Below, piece by piece: positions 54,516 to 62,106 of a DNA stretch of 64,000 nucleotides (position 1 is its first letter; each line of letters begins with the position of its first letter). The position numbers were made by a program, and so were the translations under genes. The stretch lies in NCBI RefSeq assembly GCF_028464065.1, contig NZ_CP116808.1, forward strand, positions 1,877,501-1,941,500, read 5' to 3'. This DNA is from Saprospira sp. CCB-QB6 (GTDB taxonomy: Bacteria > Bacteroidota > Bacteroidia > Chitinophagales > Saprospiraceae). The notes below the pieces were generated by a model. That model did no database searches, was not told where the DNA came from, and saw only the letters and a program-made list of their open reading frames with translations.

Positions 54516-54932
54516 CTAAGCTTGCTCTTCATACTCCACATAATTGCGAGGCGTTTCATAGAGGCGTACGCCTACTCTAAATTTGGGATCTAGATGCGCC
54601 TTGAGGATTTTCCAAATCACCCAGCAGATATTTTCCGCCGTGGGGTTAAGGGTTTTGAACTCTTCGACCTGCAAATTGAGGTTCTTATGGTCAAATTTGG
54701 CCTCTATCTGCTCCTTGATAATATCGTTGAGAATCTTGAGGTCAATTACATAGCCCGTTTCTGGATCTACGGGCCCAGTCACCTTGACTTCTAGCTCATA
54801 ATTATGGCCATGGTAATATTCATTATTGCAAAGACCAAAAACCTCGGCATTTTGCGCTGGGGTCCAGGCTGGATTATGCAAGCGGTGTGCGGCATTAAAA
54901 TGAGCTCGGCGATAGACAGACATTTGGCGCAT
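54516..54932 (-). CDS. queD: 6-carboxytetrahydropterin synthase (QueD/PTPS family)
   Basis: 138 residues. Zinc ligands are His in HFNAAHRL and HGHNY; the catalytic Cys lies in GLCNNEYYHGHNY; the C-terminal helix pattern (FDHKNLN, TAENICWVIW) completes the tunnelling fold. Catalyses the second step of queuosine precursor synthesis or a related pterin reaction. Two ATGs (54932 and 54923) are possible. Preceded by 90 bases before a lipoprotein gene on the same strand. The gap 54311-54515 to the T9SS gene holds no recognisable feature. Confidence 0.93.
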   Translation of the reverse strand: MRQMSVYRRAHFNAAHRLHNPAWTPAQNAEVFGLCNNEYYHGHNYELEVKVTGPVDPETGYVIDLKILNDIIKEQIEAKFDHKNLNLQVEEFKTLNPTAENICWVIWKILKAHLDPKFRVGVRLYETPRNYVEYEEQA

Positions 54933-55022
54933 AGTTGTGTTGTATTTAGATGATGAATGCTCGTAAAACCTTGGTAGACTAGCCCTAATTCCAGTCTATC
55001 CATTTTTTTAACCAAACAGCAA

Positions 55023-55754
55023 TTAGTGTTTAAGGTTTTGGTCCTTAAAAAGCGCTTCAAACTCTTCTTTGCGCAAGCGTCGTTTTAGGCGGCTATGTTG
55101 CCGAGCCCCATCCGAGATATTTTTGATGTAGACCAAGCCTAGGCCTTCCGCATAAATTTCTTGGCGTTGGCCCTGCATTTTCCAGTGGCCACCATTGATC
55201 GAATCATGGGTTTCTGAAAACTCTTCTACATCTAGCTGAATGGCGGCTAGTTCTTGGCCCTCCCAACTAAAAGTAGGTTGCTCTTTAGACAAGCTTCTAT
55301 TTCGGACAATATCATAGACCAGGGCGGTATCTGGCGCAATGCTAAAATTGACCCAATAGCGATAAACTTGTCCCTCTGCTTGGGTGGGCTTGAAGGGGTA
55401 AAGAACGGGTTCTTTAATTTTGGCCGAGCTGCTATGGCTTTTTCCGCTGCTATCGGTTTGAAAGAAGCGATAATCTTTGAGGATAGCCCCATCGGCTAGG
55501 ATTTGGCTGCGGAAAAACTGTTGTTGCTCTCCTTTTTGGTTGTAGTTGGTCCCCAACAAAAATTGGTTGCCCGCTTGATCATAAACAGTATTATAGAGCC
55601 AATAATCCGTTTGGCCTGTGCTATCATCTACATACTCATAGACCAAAGGTTCTTCTAGGGCTTTGATGGGGAAATAATAGGCTTTGATATTTGGAGGTTG
55701 GCAGGCGGAAAATAAAAATAGGCTGAGGACAAGGGCCGAAAAAAGGGTTTTCAT
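55023..55754 (-). CDS. Uncharacterised lipoprotein
   Basis: 243 residues from ATG 55754; the longer ORF runs through repeat R21 and is rejected. Signal peptide MKTLFSALVLSLFLFSAC with lipidated Cys at residue 18. The mature protein is beta-rich (YYFPIKALEEPLVYEYVDDS, IKEPVLYPFKPTQAEGQVYR, ELAAIQLDVEEFSETHDS) and ends in a basic helix. I do not recognise the family; it resembles Bacteroidota lipoproteins that precede or follow envelope-maintenance genes. Function unknown. Confidence 0.65.
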   Translation of the reverse strand: MKTLFSALVLSLFLFSACQPPNIKAYYFPIKALEEPLVYEYVDDSTGQTDYWLYNTVYDQAGNQFLLGTNYNQKGEQQQFFRSQILADGAILKDYRFFQTDSSGKSHSSSAKIKEPVLYPFKPTQAEGQVYRYWVNFSIAPDTALVYDIVRNRSLSKEQPTFSWEGQELAAIQLDVEEFSETHDSINGGHWKMQGQRQEIYAEGLGLVYIKNISDGARQHSRLKRRLRKEEFEALFKDQNLKH

Positions 55755-55787
55755 ATTATTTATTTTTTGGTTTAATTCTGCGTTTTG

Positions 55788-55925
55788 CAGGCCCAGAGGG
55801 CCGCAGGCTGAGGGATGGAAAGTGGGGCGGCGAAGCCGCAGACCAAGGCGCTTTGCGCCGCAGGGCCGAGCAGACCTGCGAGCCACGACACAGCCCGACC
55901 CGCCCAAAGGGCGGGGCAGCCCCAA
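55788..55925 (-). repeat. Mosaic intergenic repeat R21 (CCCTCAGCC type)
   Basis: Minus-oriented copy with CCATCCCTCAGCC, GGTCTGCGGCTTCGCCGCC, GCGGCGCAAAGCGCC hairpin, CTCGGCCCTGC and GGGCTGTGTCGTGGCTCGCA; GGGGC end faces the sucD terminator. It caused a false N-terminal extension of the lipoprotein ORF. Confidence 0.9.
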
Positions 55926-55940
55926 ATAAAAAAGAATCAT

Positions 55941-55977
55941 AAAAAAAGAGTCACCCCTCATAAAAAGAAGTGACCCT
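55941..55977 (-). terminator. Terminator after sucD
   Basis: AGAGTCAC (55947-55954) pairs with GTGACCCT (55970-55977) with one G-U; seven T follow on the minus strand. Confidence 0.85.
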
Positions 55978-56006
55978 TTAGTCAGTCTAAGCATTATGTA
56001 TGCTTC

Positions 56007-56888
56007 TTAAGCTTTAACAGCTTCTAGTGCTTTAACGATAGTTTCGCCAATTTGAGCGGGAGTATCAACAGTGATTACACCGCATTCGCGAAGAATAGCG
56101 TATTTGGCTTCAGCAGTATCATCTTTACCACCAACGATAGCACCAGCATGGCCCATTTTACGGCCTTTAGGAGCTGTTTTACCAGCGATAAAGCCCACAA
56201 CGGGTTTAGTACCATGTTCTTTGATCCAACGGGCAGTTTCTACCTCCATTTGACCTCCGATTTCGCCAATCATTACGATAGCGTCTGTGTCGGGATCAGC
56301 CATAAGCAACTGAACAGCCTCGATCATGGGCGTACCCAAAACGGGGTCACCACCGATACCGATACAAGTAGACTGGCCCAAACCGGCTTTAGTAACTTGA
56401 TCTACAGCTTCATAAGTGAGTGTACCTGACTTAGAAACGATACCGATACGACCAGGATTATGAATAAAGCCAGGCATGATACCTACTTTGGCACCAGCAG
56501 GAGTGATAATACCAGGACAGTTAGGGCCAATAAGGCGCACGCCTTTGTCCTTAACATAAGCCTTCACCTTCAACATGTCTTGCACGGGAATGCCCTCTGT
56601 AATACAAACGATGAGGTCTACACCAGCATCGGCAGCTTCCAAAACGGCATCAGCAGCAAAAGCTGGGGGTACAAAAATGATAGAAACATCAGCGCCGGCC
56701 TCTTTCACTGCATCTTCTACAGTGTTAAAAACAGGGCGGTCCAAATGCATTGTGCCTCCTTTGCCAGGAGTTACACCGGCAACCACATTGGTGCCATATT
56801 CAATCATCTGTTGACCATGGAAAGAGCCTTCCTTTCCGGTAAAACCTTGAATGACAATCTTAGAGTCTTTATTAACGAGTACCGACAT
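56007..56888 (-). CDS. sucD: Succinyl-CoA ligase alpha subunit
   Basis: 293 residues. The CoA-binding N-terminal half starts [20 protein letters not shown]; the second half ends with the phosphohistidine region [13 protein letters not shown] (active His). With the beta subunit (SucC, not in this window) it makes ATP or GTP from succinyl-CoA in the TCA cycle. Separate alpha-subunit genes are usual in this phylum. Promoter at 56950-56981. Normal length. Confidence 0.97.
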   Translation of the reverse strand: MSVLVNKDSKIVIQGFTGKEGSFHGQQMIEYGTNVVAGVTPGKGGTMHLDRPVFNTVEDAVKEAGADVSIIFVPPAFAADAVLEAADAGVDLIVCITEGIPVQDMLKVKAYVKDKGVRLIGPNCPGIITPAGAKVGIMPGFIHNPGRIGIVSKSGTLTYEAVDQVTKAGLGQSTCIGIGGDPVLGTPMIEAVQLLMADPDTDAIVMIGEIGGQMEVETARWIKEHGTKPVVGFIAGKTAPKGRKMGHAGAIVGGKDDTAEAKYAILRECGVITVDTPAQIGETIVKALEAVKA

Positions 56889-56949
56889 GAAAAAAGGGTT
56901 TTAAAACAAGTGATAGACCGAGCGAGTTTTTCGCTCTTAGAATTCCGTT

Positions 56950-56981
56950 CAAATTTAGAAAATTATATTTAGCCTGCCAAT
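56950..56981 (-). promoter_or_regulatory. sucD promoter
   Basis: On the minus strand, -33 ATTG (56981-56978) and -7 TAAATTTG (56957-56950), 20 bases apart; predicted start about 55 bases upstream of the ATG. Confidence 0.55.
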
Positions 56982-56987
56982 TTCCCC

Positions 56988-57317
56988 CTAAGGTTTCTTT
57001 TGAATGATAAAGATATCTTCATCATCTTTTTTCATCAAGTGTTCTTCTCGGGCAAATTGCTCGAGGTGGCGGTCGTCAGTGCTCAGATTTTCTCTCTTGC
57101 GGCTATCTTTCTCAATTTCGGTCTCAAAATAAGCCTTTTTGGTCTGCAATTCCTGCAAGGTTTTATTCAGCCGATATTGATTCATAATACTATGCTGATC
57201 AAAGAGCAACATCCAAAATCCATAGACAATAGCGGCCACCACATATTTGTTGCGGAGGCTAGGGGGCAGTTTGTCGATCCATGCCCGAATATTGATATCT
57301 AGTTTTTTTCTTGCCAT
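56988..57317 (-). CDS. divIC: Septum formation initiator FtsB/DivIC-like protein
   Basis: 109 residues from ATG 57317; the longer ORF is repeat R22 read through. N-terminal cytoplasmic basic segment, one membrane span (about 26-46, VVAAIVYGFWMLLFDQ), then a coiled coil (LNKTLQELQTKKAYFETEIE KD, split here) and a C-terminal FAREEHLMKKDDED. This is the size and architecture of FtsB/DivIC, which with FtsL and FtsQ recruits late division proteins. The gene lies between a repeat and sucD (71 bases from the sucD promoter side). Confidence 0.85.
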   Translation of the reverse strand: MARKKLDINIRAWIDKLPPSLRNKYVVAAIVYGFWMLLFDQHSIMNQYRLNKTLQELQTKKAYFETEIEKDSRKRENLSTDDRHLEQFAREEHLMKKDDEDIFIIQKKP

Positions 57318-57329
57318 AATTGCTCTGTT

Positions 57330-57541
57330 TTGGGGCTGCCCCTCGCCTATCGGCTCGGGTCGGGCTGTGTCAGGGCTCGCAGGTCTGCTCGGCCCTGCGG
57401 CGCTTGCAGCGCCTGGGTCTGCGGCTGCGCCGCCCCCTTTTCCATCCCTCAGCCGATACTGTGGGCCAAGGCCCACAGCAATAATGCTATCGCTTTGCGA
57501 TAATTGCCTGATGAGGGCTAAAGCCCTCCTAATTTTTAGGA
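57330..57541 (+). repeat. Mosaic intergenic repeat R22 with added hairpins
   Basis: CCCTCAGCC-type copy (TTTTGGGGCTGCCCC, GGGTCGGGCTGTGTCAGGGC, TCGCAGGTCTGCTCGGCCC, GGTCTGCGGC, CATCCCTCAGCCG). After it come the hairpins CTGTGGGCCAAGGCCCACAG, TATCGCTTTGCGATA and GAGGGCTAAAGCCCTC, the last two also found in the insertion of R18. Confidence 0.9.
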
Positions 57542-57558
57542 CCTAATGGGCCTACATG

Positions 57559-58173
57559 CTAGCGAATTTCGCAGCTCAGTAATTCTTGGCCCTTCAAAAA
57601 GCCCTTATACTGTTGACCTTGGGCAATGGGACCAACGCCAGCTGGCGTCCCTGTAAATATAAGATCTCCCTTTTGCAAACTGAAAAACTTAGAGACATAA
57701 GCAATCAAATGATCGATATCCGTAATCATGTTGCGGCTATCGCCCTGCTGAACGCTTTTACCGTCTTGTTTTAGCTCAAAACAATAATGGCCCTCCGCTT
57801 CTTGGGCCTCGGCCTTGGGCAAAAAGCTCCCCACAATAGCAGAATGATCAAAAGCCTTGGCTATTTCCCAAGGATGCCCTTTTTCTTTGCATTTAGTCTG
57901 TAAATCCCTAGCCGTTAGATCAATCCCCAAACCCACTTCCTCATAATATTTATGCGCAAATTTTGGGGCTACCGATTTGCCCGTTCGGCTAATCTTGACC
58001 ACCAACTCTAACTCATAGTGAATGTCTTGGCTAAATTCAGGATAATAAAAGGCTTTGCCGTCTTTCAATAAGGCCGTACTGGGCTTCATAAAAATAAGTG
58101 GCTGCTCGGGGACAGCATTATTTAACTCTGCTGCATGCTCGGCATAATTACGCCCTATACAAATGATTTTCAT
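57559..58173 (-). CDS. Fumarylacetoacetate hydrolase family protein
   Basis: 204 residues. Typical FAH-family pattern: MKIICIGRNYAEHAAELNNA, QPLIFMKPSTALL, metal ligands in DIHYELELVVKI, and GLGIDLTARDLQ, then TGTPAGVGPI near the end. Members cleave or decarboxylate acylpyruvates and related ketoacids, in cytoplasm. The exact substrate is unknown. ATG start, normal length for the short FahA-like type. Confidence 0.9.
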   Translation of the reverse strand: MKIICIGRNYAEHAAELNNAVPEQPLIFMKPSTALLKDGKAFYYPEFSQDIHYELELVVKISRTGKSVAPKFAHKYYEEVGLGIDLTARDLQTKCKEKGHPWEIAKAFDHSAIVGSFLPKAEAQEAEGHYCFELKQDGKSVQQGDSRNMITDIDHLIAYVSKFFSLQKGDLIFTGTPAGVGPIAQGQQYKGFLKGQELLSCEIR

Positions 58174-58269
58174 AAGCTTTTAGCTGATAAAAGCGGCTAA
58201 CGCCAACTATTTGTTTGAAAAAATGTAAACAAAAAGCTGCAAAAGTTTTCAAATTACTCCTTTTTGTTT

Positions 58270-58277
58270 TACCTTTG
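58270..58277 (+). promoter_or_regulatory. Promoter of the putative ncRNA
   Basis: TACCTTTG is a TAnnTTTG -7 element. The -33 region is poor (GTTTTC). Start expected about 58284. Confidence 0.45.
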
Positions 58278-58283
58278 AAACAG

Positions 58284-58448
58284 CGGGAAAAGGGAAGTTC
58301 ACCGCTCAATTTTATGCCTAGAACATAGGTCTGGACGCCTTTGTTCTATTCAATTCAATAGAAGAAGTTCTTATCGTTTTAGTGTAGGTCTTTTAATTGT
58401 TGTCTCATTTGTCTGTCTAGAGAAGCCTTGCGGCTTCTCTTTTTTTTT
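58284..58448 (+). ncRNA. Putative small structured RNA
   Basis: About 165 bases between a -7 box (58270) and a strong terminator. Predicted hairpins: AGCGG/CCGCT near the 5-prime end; TAGAACA...TGTTCTA with an inner AGG/CCT pair and loop TCTGGACG near 58319-58348; and AAGAA/TTCTT next to it. No ORF longer than a few codons. It does not read as SRP RNA, tmRNA or RNase P; 6S-like RNA is possible because of the size, but a closing 5-prime/3-prime stem is not clear. Nothing on the plus strand follows that it could regulate in cis. Confidence 0.55.
58419..58448 (+). terminator. Terminator of the ncRNA
   Basis: AGAGAAGCC, loop TTGC, GGCTTCTCT, then nine T. Confidence 0.95.
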
Positions 58449-58463
58449 GCCTATCGCCTAAAA

Positions 58464-58499
58464 CAAAAAAAGCCTCAATATCCAGCAGGACATTGAGGC
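58464..58499 (-). terminator. Terminator after tRNA
   Basis: GCCTCAAT (58472-58479) pairs with ATTGAGGC (58492-58499), TCC with GGA inside; T run on the minus strand. Confidence 0.88.
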
Positions 58500-58502
58500 G
58501 GG

Positions 58503-58576
58503 TGGTCCCACTTGGGCTCGAACCAAGGACCCACTGATTATGAGTCAGTTGCTCTAACCGACTGAGCTATAGGACC
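58503..58576 (-). tRNA. tRNA with CAU anticodon (Ile2 or elongator Met)
   Basis: 74 bases folding into a cloverleaf: acceptor GGTCCTA / TGGGACC, D arm GCTCAGTCGGTTAGAGC, anticodon arm ACTGA-CTCATAA-TCAGT with CAT, T arm CTTGG-TTCGAGC-CCAAG, discriminator A. CCA is not encoded (CCC follows). C4-G69 and C5-G68 pairs are those recognised by TilS in E. coli tRNA-Ile2, which favours an isoleucine tRNA made with lysidine; elongator Met cannot be excluded. Confidence 0.92.
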
Positions 58577-58581
58577 ATTTT

Positions 58582-58625
58582 TTCGCAAACCTCGGTTTTT
58601 TCATTAGTTTGCGAAGACAAAAGTA
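58582..58625 (-). promoter_or_regulatory. tRNA promoter and leader hairpin
   Basis: On the minus strand, TACTTTTG (58625-58618) matches the -7 element. Downstream, TTCGCAAAC...GTTTGCGAA (58582-58616) is a 9-bp inverted repeat in the leader. Confidence 0.45.
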
Positions 58626-58655
58626 AGAACTAATTTTTTTAGTACCTAAAAAACG

Positions 58656-59303
58656 ATGCAAAATATTATGCTTTTTCCTAAAAACATTCTTTTTGACCTT
58701 GGCGGGGTAATTCTCAACCTTGATATTCCCCGAACGATGGCTTGTTTTAAAAGCTTAGCGGGCAGCGAGGAAGAATTTAATCGCATTTTTAGCCTTTTGG
58801 CCCAAGAGGAACATTTCGATCGTTTTGAAAGAGGCCAAATTTCAGGTGATGATTTTTTGGTCCGCTTTGTTGAGTTGGCCGAGCGCCCCATAGACAAAGA
58901 TCAAGTTAAAATGGCCTGGAATGCTATGCTGCTCGATCTGCCCGCCCAGCGCATCAATAGCCTACAAAAGTTGCGGGCCAAAGGACACCGACTCTTTTTG
59001 CTCAGCAATATTAACGAGATTCATTTGGAGGAGGTCCGCAAAATTATTCGAGAGCAACATGGCGCCCTCAATTTTGATGACCTCTTTGAAAAAGCCTATT
59101 ACTCACATGAGATCGGGCGGCGCAAACCAGATATAGCGACTTATCAGTGGTTGGCCGAGGATGCGGGCATTTTGGCCCAAGACACTTTATTTGTAGATGA
59201 TAATGCCGATAATATAAAAGGCGCCCGAGAAGCAGGCTTCTGGGCGCAATTACATTTGAGCAATACCGATTTGGAACTGGCCATGGCCAATTACCTAAAA
59301 TAA
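58656..59303 (+). CDS. HAD-family hydrolase (HAD-IA phosphatase)
   Basis: 215 residues. Motif I NILFDLGGVILNLD (nucleophile Asp in FDLGG), motif II in LFLLSNINEIH, motif III GRRKPD (Lys), motif IV TLFVDDNADNIKGAREAG. A helical cap lies between about 20 and 95. Cytoplasmic phosphatase of sugar phosphates or nucleotides; substrate unknown. Start ATG 58656, divergent from the tRNA. Confidence 0.92.
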   Translation: MQNIMLFPKNILFDLGGVILNLDIPRTMACFKSLAGSEEEFNRIFSLLAQEEHFDRFERGQISGDDFLVRFVELAERPIDKDQVKMAWNAMLLDLPAQRINSLQKLRAKGHRLFLLSNINEIHLEEVRKIIREQHGALNFDDLFEKAYYSHEIGRRKPDIATYQWLAEDAGILAQDTLFVDDNADNIKGAREAGFWAQLHLSNTDLELAMANYLK

Positions 59304-59327
59304 TGGTCCATATTTTTTGGATGGGAC

Positions 59328-59465
59328 AGGCGGCGAAGCCGCCGCAGGCCTAGCTGCCTGTAGGGGTGGCCCAAAGGGCCAGACCAAAGCGCTTTAGCGC
59401 TGCAGGGCCGAGCAGACCTGCGAGCCCCAAAAGGGAGCGGCCGCCAAAGGCGGCAGGCCCCAAAA
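59328..59465 (-). repeat. Mosaic intergenic repeat R23 (CCTAGGCC type)
   Basis: Minus-oriented copy with GGTCTGGCCCTTTGGGCC, CTCGGCCCTGCAGCGC, GCTCGCAGGTCTGCTC and hairpin GCCGCCTTTGGCGGC; GGGGCC end 8 bases from the stop of the prohibitin-like gene. Confidence 0.9.
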
Positions 59466-59469
59466 TCCT

Positions 59470-60288
59470 TTACTTATCGCCTAAAATCAGGGGGAGGCCC
59501 TTATCGCCTCCTCCTACCACAATCACCTTAGTGTTGGGAGAATTGGCCAATTGGAGCGTAGCCTCAATCCCTTTTTCGGTCAAAATCTTATCGTTCAAAC
59601 TTTGAGTAAGAATTTGGTTGGCCTCGGCCTTGGCGCTAGCCTCGATCAGAATCCGCTCTTTTTCCTTGCGTTCTTGGGCCAAAATATATTCATACTTCAG
59701 GGCCTTTTGTTCGGCCTCAATTTTTTCTTCAATGGCGCGGCGCACCTTATCGGGCAGCTCAATATCGCGGATCAAAACGGCTCGTAAATCGATAAAATTA
59801 GTGGCCAAAATTTTCTCCAAATCGGTTTGGATAAGCCCTTGGACCTCATCTCTTTTGGTCGAGTAAAGCTCTTCAGGCTTATAGCGGCCGATGATGGTCC
59901 GCACCGCAGAACGCACCTCAGGCTTGACCAAAGTATTCATATAATTTTCGCCAAATTGCTCGTGCAAATGCCCAATTTTATCAAAAGAAGGGTTAATTCG
60001 GACCGTCAAATCGAGTTGGATATTTAGGCCATTGCTCGACAAAACCGTCATGCTTTCCTCCAGTTGTTGCTCCCGCACATCATAAATATACATGCTGTTC
60101 CAGGGAGCCAAAACATGAAAACCGGGGGCATAAGTTTTCTCTTTGTCAATTCCTTTTCCGAAGGGTTGAAAGAGCACCCCTCTATAGCCCGCGTCAATGG
60201 TCAGAAAGGTACTATTGACCAAAACGAGGGTAAAAATGGCGATGACCAAGCCAATCACGCCAAAAATAATCAATCGACTGTTGTTCAT
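59470..60288 (-). CDS. Prohibitin-family (SPFH/Band 7) membrane protein
   Basis: 272 residues. One N-terminal membrane anchor (about 7-29, IIFGVIGLVIAIFTLVLVNS), a Band 7/PHB domain (about 30-210, with GVLFQPFGKGIDKEKTYAPG), then a coiled coil (KVRRAIEEKIEAEQKALKYE) and a C-terminal helix. Oligomeric membrane scaffold proteins of this family often associate with membrane proteases. 64 bases upstream comes coaE in the same direction. Family is sure, role unclear. Confidence 0.9.
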   Translation of the reverse strand: MNNSRLIIFGVIGLVIAIFTLVLVNSTFLTIDAGYRGVLFQPFGKGIDKEKTYAPGFHVLAPWNSMYIYDVREQQLEESMTVLSSNGLNIQLDLTVRINPSFDKIGHLHEQFGENYMNTLVKPEVRSAVRTIIGRYKPEELYSTKRDEVQGLIQTDLEKILATNFIDLRAVLIRDIELPDKVRRAIEEKIEAEQKALKYEYILAQERKEKERILIEASAKAEANQILTQSLNDKILTEKGIEATLQLANSPNTKVIVVGGGDKGLPLILGDK

Positions 60289-60352
60289 ATTTTCTGTAAT
60301 TTGTTGTGAGGATATAATGGAGATCCAATTAAAAAAATTCCCATTTTATGGG

Positions 60353-60964
60353 CTACTTGGGCTTAGATTGGGCCAATTTACTAATTTCTTGATCTAGCTT
60401 TTGTACTTGCAGTTGCAAAGCTTCTAAACTAGTATTTTCCAGAATATAATCGGCTCTTTTGATTTTTTCTTCTTCGGGCCATTGGTTATTGATACGGGCC
60501 AAAACGGCGGCTTTTGTCAGATTATCTCTGGCCATCACGCGGCTAATTCGCAGTTCAAGCGGAGCCGTGACCACAATAATTTTATCAAATTGATCGGCCA
60601 AATTCGCCTCAAAAATAAGGGCGGCTTCCTTGAGACAATAAGGATGTCCAGCCTGCTGCATTTGCGCCTGCCAAGCCTGCGTATCTCGCTTGACCGCAGG
60701 ATGCACCAAGGCATTGAGTTGGGCCAAAGCAGCCTTATCCTTAAATACTTTTTCGGCCAAATAAGGGCGGTTGAGCCCTCCAGCGGGATCATAAGTATCG
60801 GGACCAAAAGCGGCAATCAAATCTTGCTGCAATTTATGATCATTTTGCATCAGCCATTTCGCCCGTCTATCGGCATCATAAAGCGGTACACCTAAGGCTT
60901 CAAAAAAGCGGGCGGCGGTGCTTTTTCCACTTCCAATACCGCCAGTAATTCCAATTTTCAACAT
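60353..60964 (-). CDS. coaE: Dephospho-CoA kinase
   Basis: 203 residues with P-loop GITGGIGSGKSTAARFF, the substrate motif VPLYDADRRAKWLM, a lid with LRISRVMARDNLTKA and YILENTSLEALQLQV at the end. Adds the 3-prime phosphate in the last step of coenzyme A synthesis. ATG start, typical length. The promoter must lie in or beyond repeat R24, which begins only 22 bases upstream of the ATG; divergent from hemD. Confidence 0.97.
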   Translation of the reverse strand: MLKIGITGGIGSGKSTAARFFEALGVPLYDADRRAKWLMQNDHKLQQDLIAAFGPDTYDPAGGLNRPYLAEKVFKDKAALAQLNALVHPAVKRDTQAWQAQMQQAGHPYCLKEAALIFEANLADQFDKIIVVTAPLELRISRVMARDNLTKAAVLARINNQWPEEEKIKRADYILENTSLEALQLQVQKLDQEISKLAQSKPK

Positions 60965-60986
60965 GATTTTTTTTCATTTTGTTTAT

Positions 60987-61149
60987 TTGGGGCTGCCCCA
61001 GCCTTCGGCTGGGTCGGGCCATTGCGCAGCTCGCAGGTTTGCTCGGCCCTGCAGCGCTTTCAGCGCTTTGGTCTGCCGCCTGCGGCGGCCCTGCTACAGC
61101 CCCTCAGCCGCGTCGCTGCGCTCCTTTGCGGCGGCTTTGCCGCCTGCCA
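60987..61149 (+). repeat. Mosaic intergenic repeat R24 between divergent genes
   Basis: CCCCTCAGCC-type copy (ATTTGGGGCTGCCCC, CCTTCGGCTGGGTCGGGCC, CGCAGCTCGCAGGTTTGCTC, GGTCTGCCGCCTGCGGCGGC, CCTCAGCCGCGTC, GCGGCGGCTTTGCCGCC). Unlike most, it stands between two start codons (coaE and hemD), so it overlaps their promoters or leaders. Confidence 0.9.
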
Positions 61150-61216
61150 AACGCAGGCAAAACGCCTTGCTCTTGTAAAATGGCATAAAAAGCTTTAGCT
61201 TTCAAAAAAGAAGGAG

Positions 61217-61882
61217 ATGCAAAAAATTTTTATTTCCAGAGAACTAACTGAACAGAGCGACTTTAGACGCTTGTTGGCGGGCAAAGCCGAGCCTATCGGT
61301 TATTCTTTGCTCGAATTTCAGGCCACTGCTTTTGGTTGGCCCAAAGATACGGACTGTTACTTTTTTTATAGCCCCAGAGGACTGCGCTATGCCTTATCCC
61401 AATGGAAAAAACCTTGGGAGCAATTGCCACTTTTAGCGGCTTTGGGACCAGCAACGGCGGCCGTGCTTCAAGAATTTGGTCTAAGCGCAGATTTTATTGG
61501 CTCTGGCCGACCAGCCCCCACAGCCCTAGCCTTTAAAGAATGGCTGGACCAAAAAAGCGTTTGCTTTTTTCGGGCCGAAAAATCTAAACGCTCTATCCAG
61601 CAACTACTCAAAGGCGAAATTTTGGCCAAGGAGCGCATTGTCTATAGCAACCAACCCAAAATCCAATTTGCCGATAGCCAAGCCGATATTTTGGTCTTTA
61701 CCAGCCCACTCAATGCCGAAACCTATTTGAAAGCCTACCCCAAAAGGGAAAATCAAGAAATTTTAGTCATTGGTCGAACCACAGCCCAAAAACTAATTGA
61801 AATGGGCTATAACGATTTTCATTTGGCTACAGCCCCTAAAGAAGAGGCCCTCGCCCAATATTGTCTGCGCTATTTATTGTAG
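61217..61882 (+). CDS. hemD: Uroporphyrinogen-III synthase
   Basis: 221 residues. The weakly conserved HemD fold is suggested by ADILVFTSPLNAETYL in the C-terminal lobe, by DTDCYFFYSPRGLRYAL in the N-terminal lobe and by ILVIGRTTAQKLIEMGYN, which matches the common IGxxTAxxLxxxG motif. Closes hydroxymethylbilane to uroporphyrinogen III in heme synthesis; cytoplasmic. An AAGGAG touches the ATG, too close for a normal ribosome binding site. Stands alone after repeat R24. Confidence 0.8.
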   Translation: MQKIFISRELTEQSDFRRLLAGKAEPIGYSLLEFQATAFGWPKDTDCYFFYSPRGLRYALSQWKKPWEQLPLLAALGPATAAVLQEFGLSADFIGSGRPAPTALAFKEWLDQKSVCFFRAEKSKRSIQQLLKGEILAKERIVYSNQPKIQFADSQADILVFTSPLNAETYLKAYPKRENQEILVIGRTTAQKLIEMGYNDFHLATAPKEEALAQYCLRYLL

Positions 61883-62106
61883 TAATTTGGGGCAAAAGCC
61901 TTATAATTCGCCACAAATTGTTTTTTATTTTATTTTTTTAGCTAAAAATTGCAACAAAAAGTTGCACTACTAGTAAAAGCCCTGTACATTTGGTTCATAA
62001 CAAAAAGAAATAAAAGTTTTTGCGGGCAGGCTTGCGGCTTTTACTGGAAAAACTTAACTTTATCGTATACTTTAGATTTTCACTTGGCTATAAATACAAA
62101 AATAAG

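Noticed and set aside
55755-55994. N-terminal extension of the 243-residue lipoprotein
   Set aside because: Repeat R21 read through; the ATG at 55754 opens a lipoprotein signal.
57318-57476. N-terminal extension of DivIC
   Set aside because: Translation of repeat R22; DivIC length and membrane topology fit the ATG at 57317.
58284-58448. Naming the ncRNA 6S, SRP RNA or tmRNA
   Set aside because: SRP and tmRNA signatures are absent; for 6S I cannot demonstrate the long closing stem, so no name is given.
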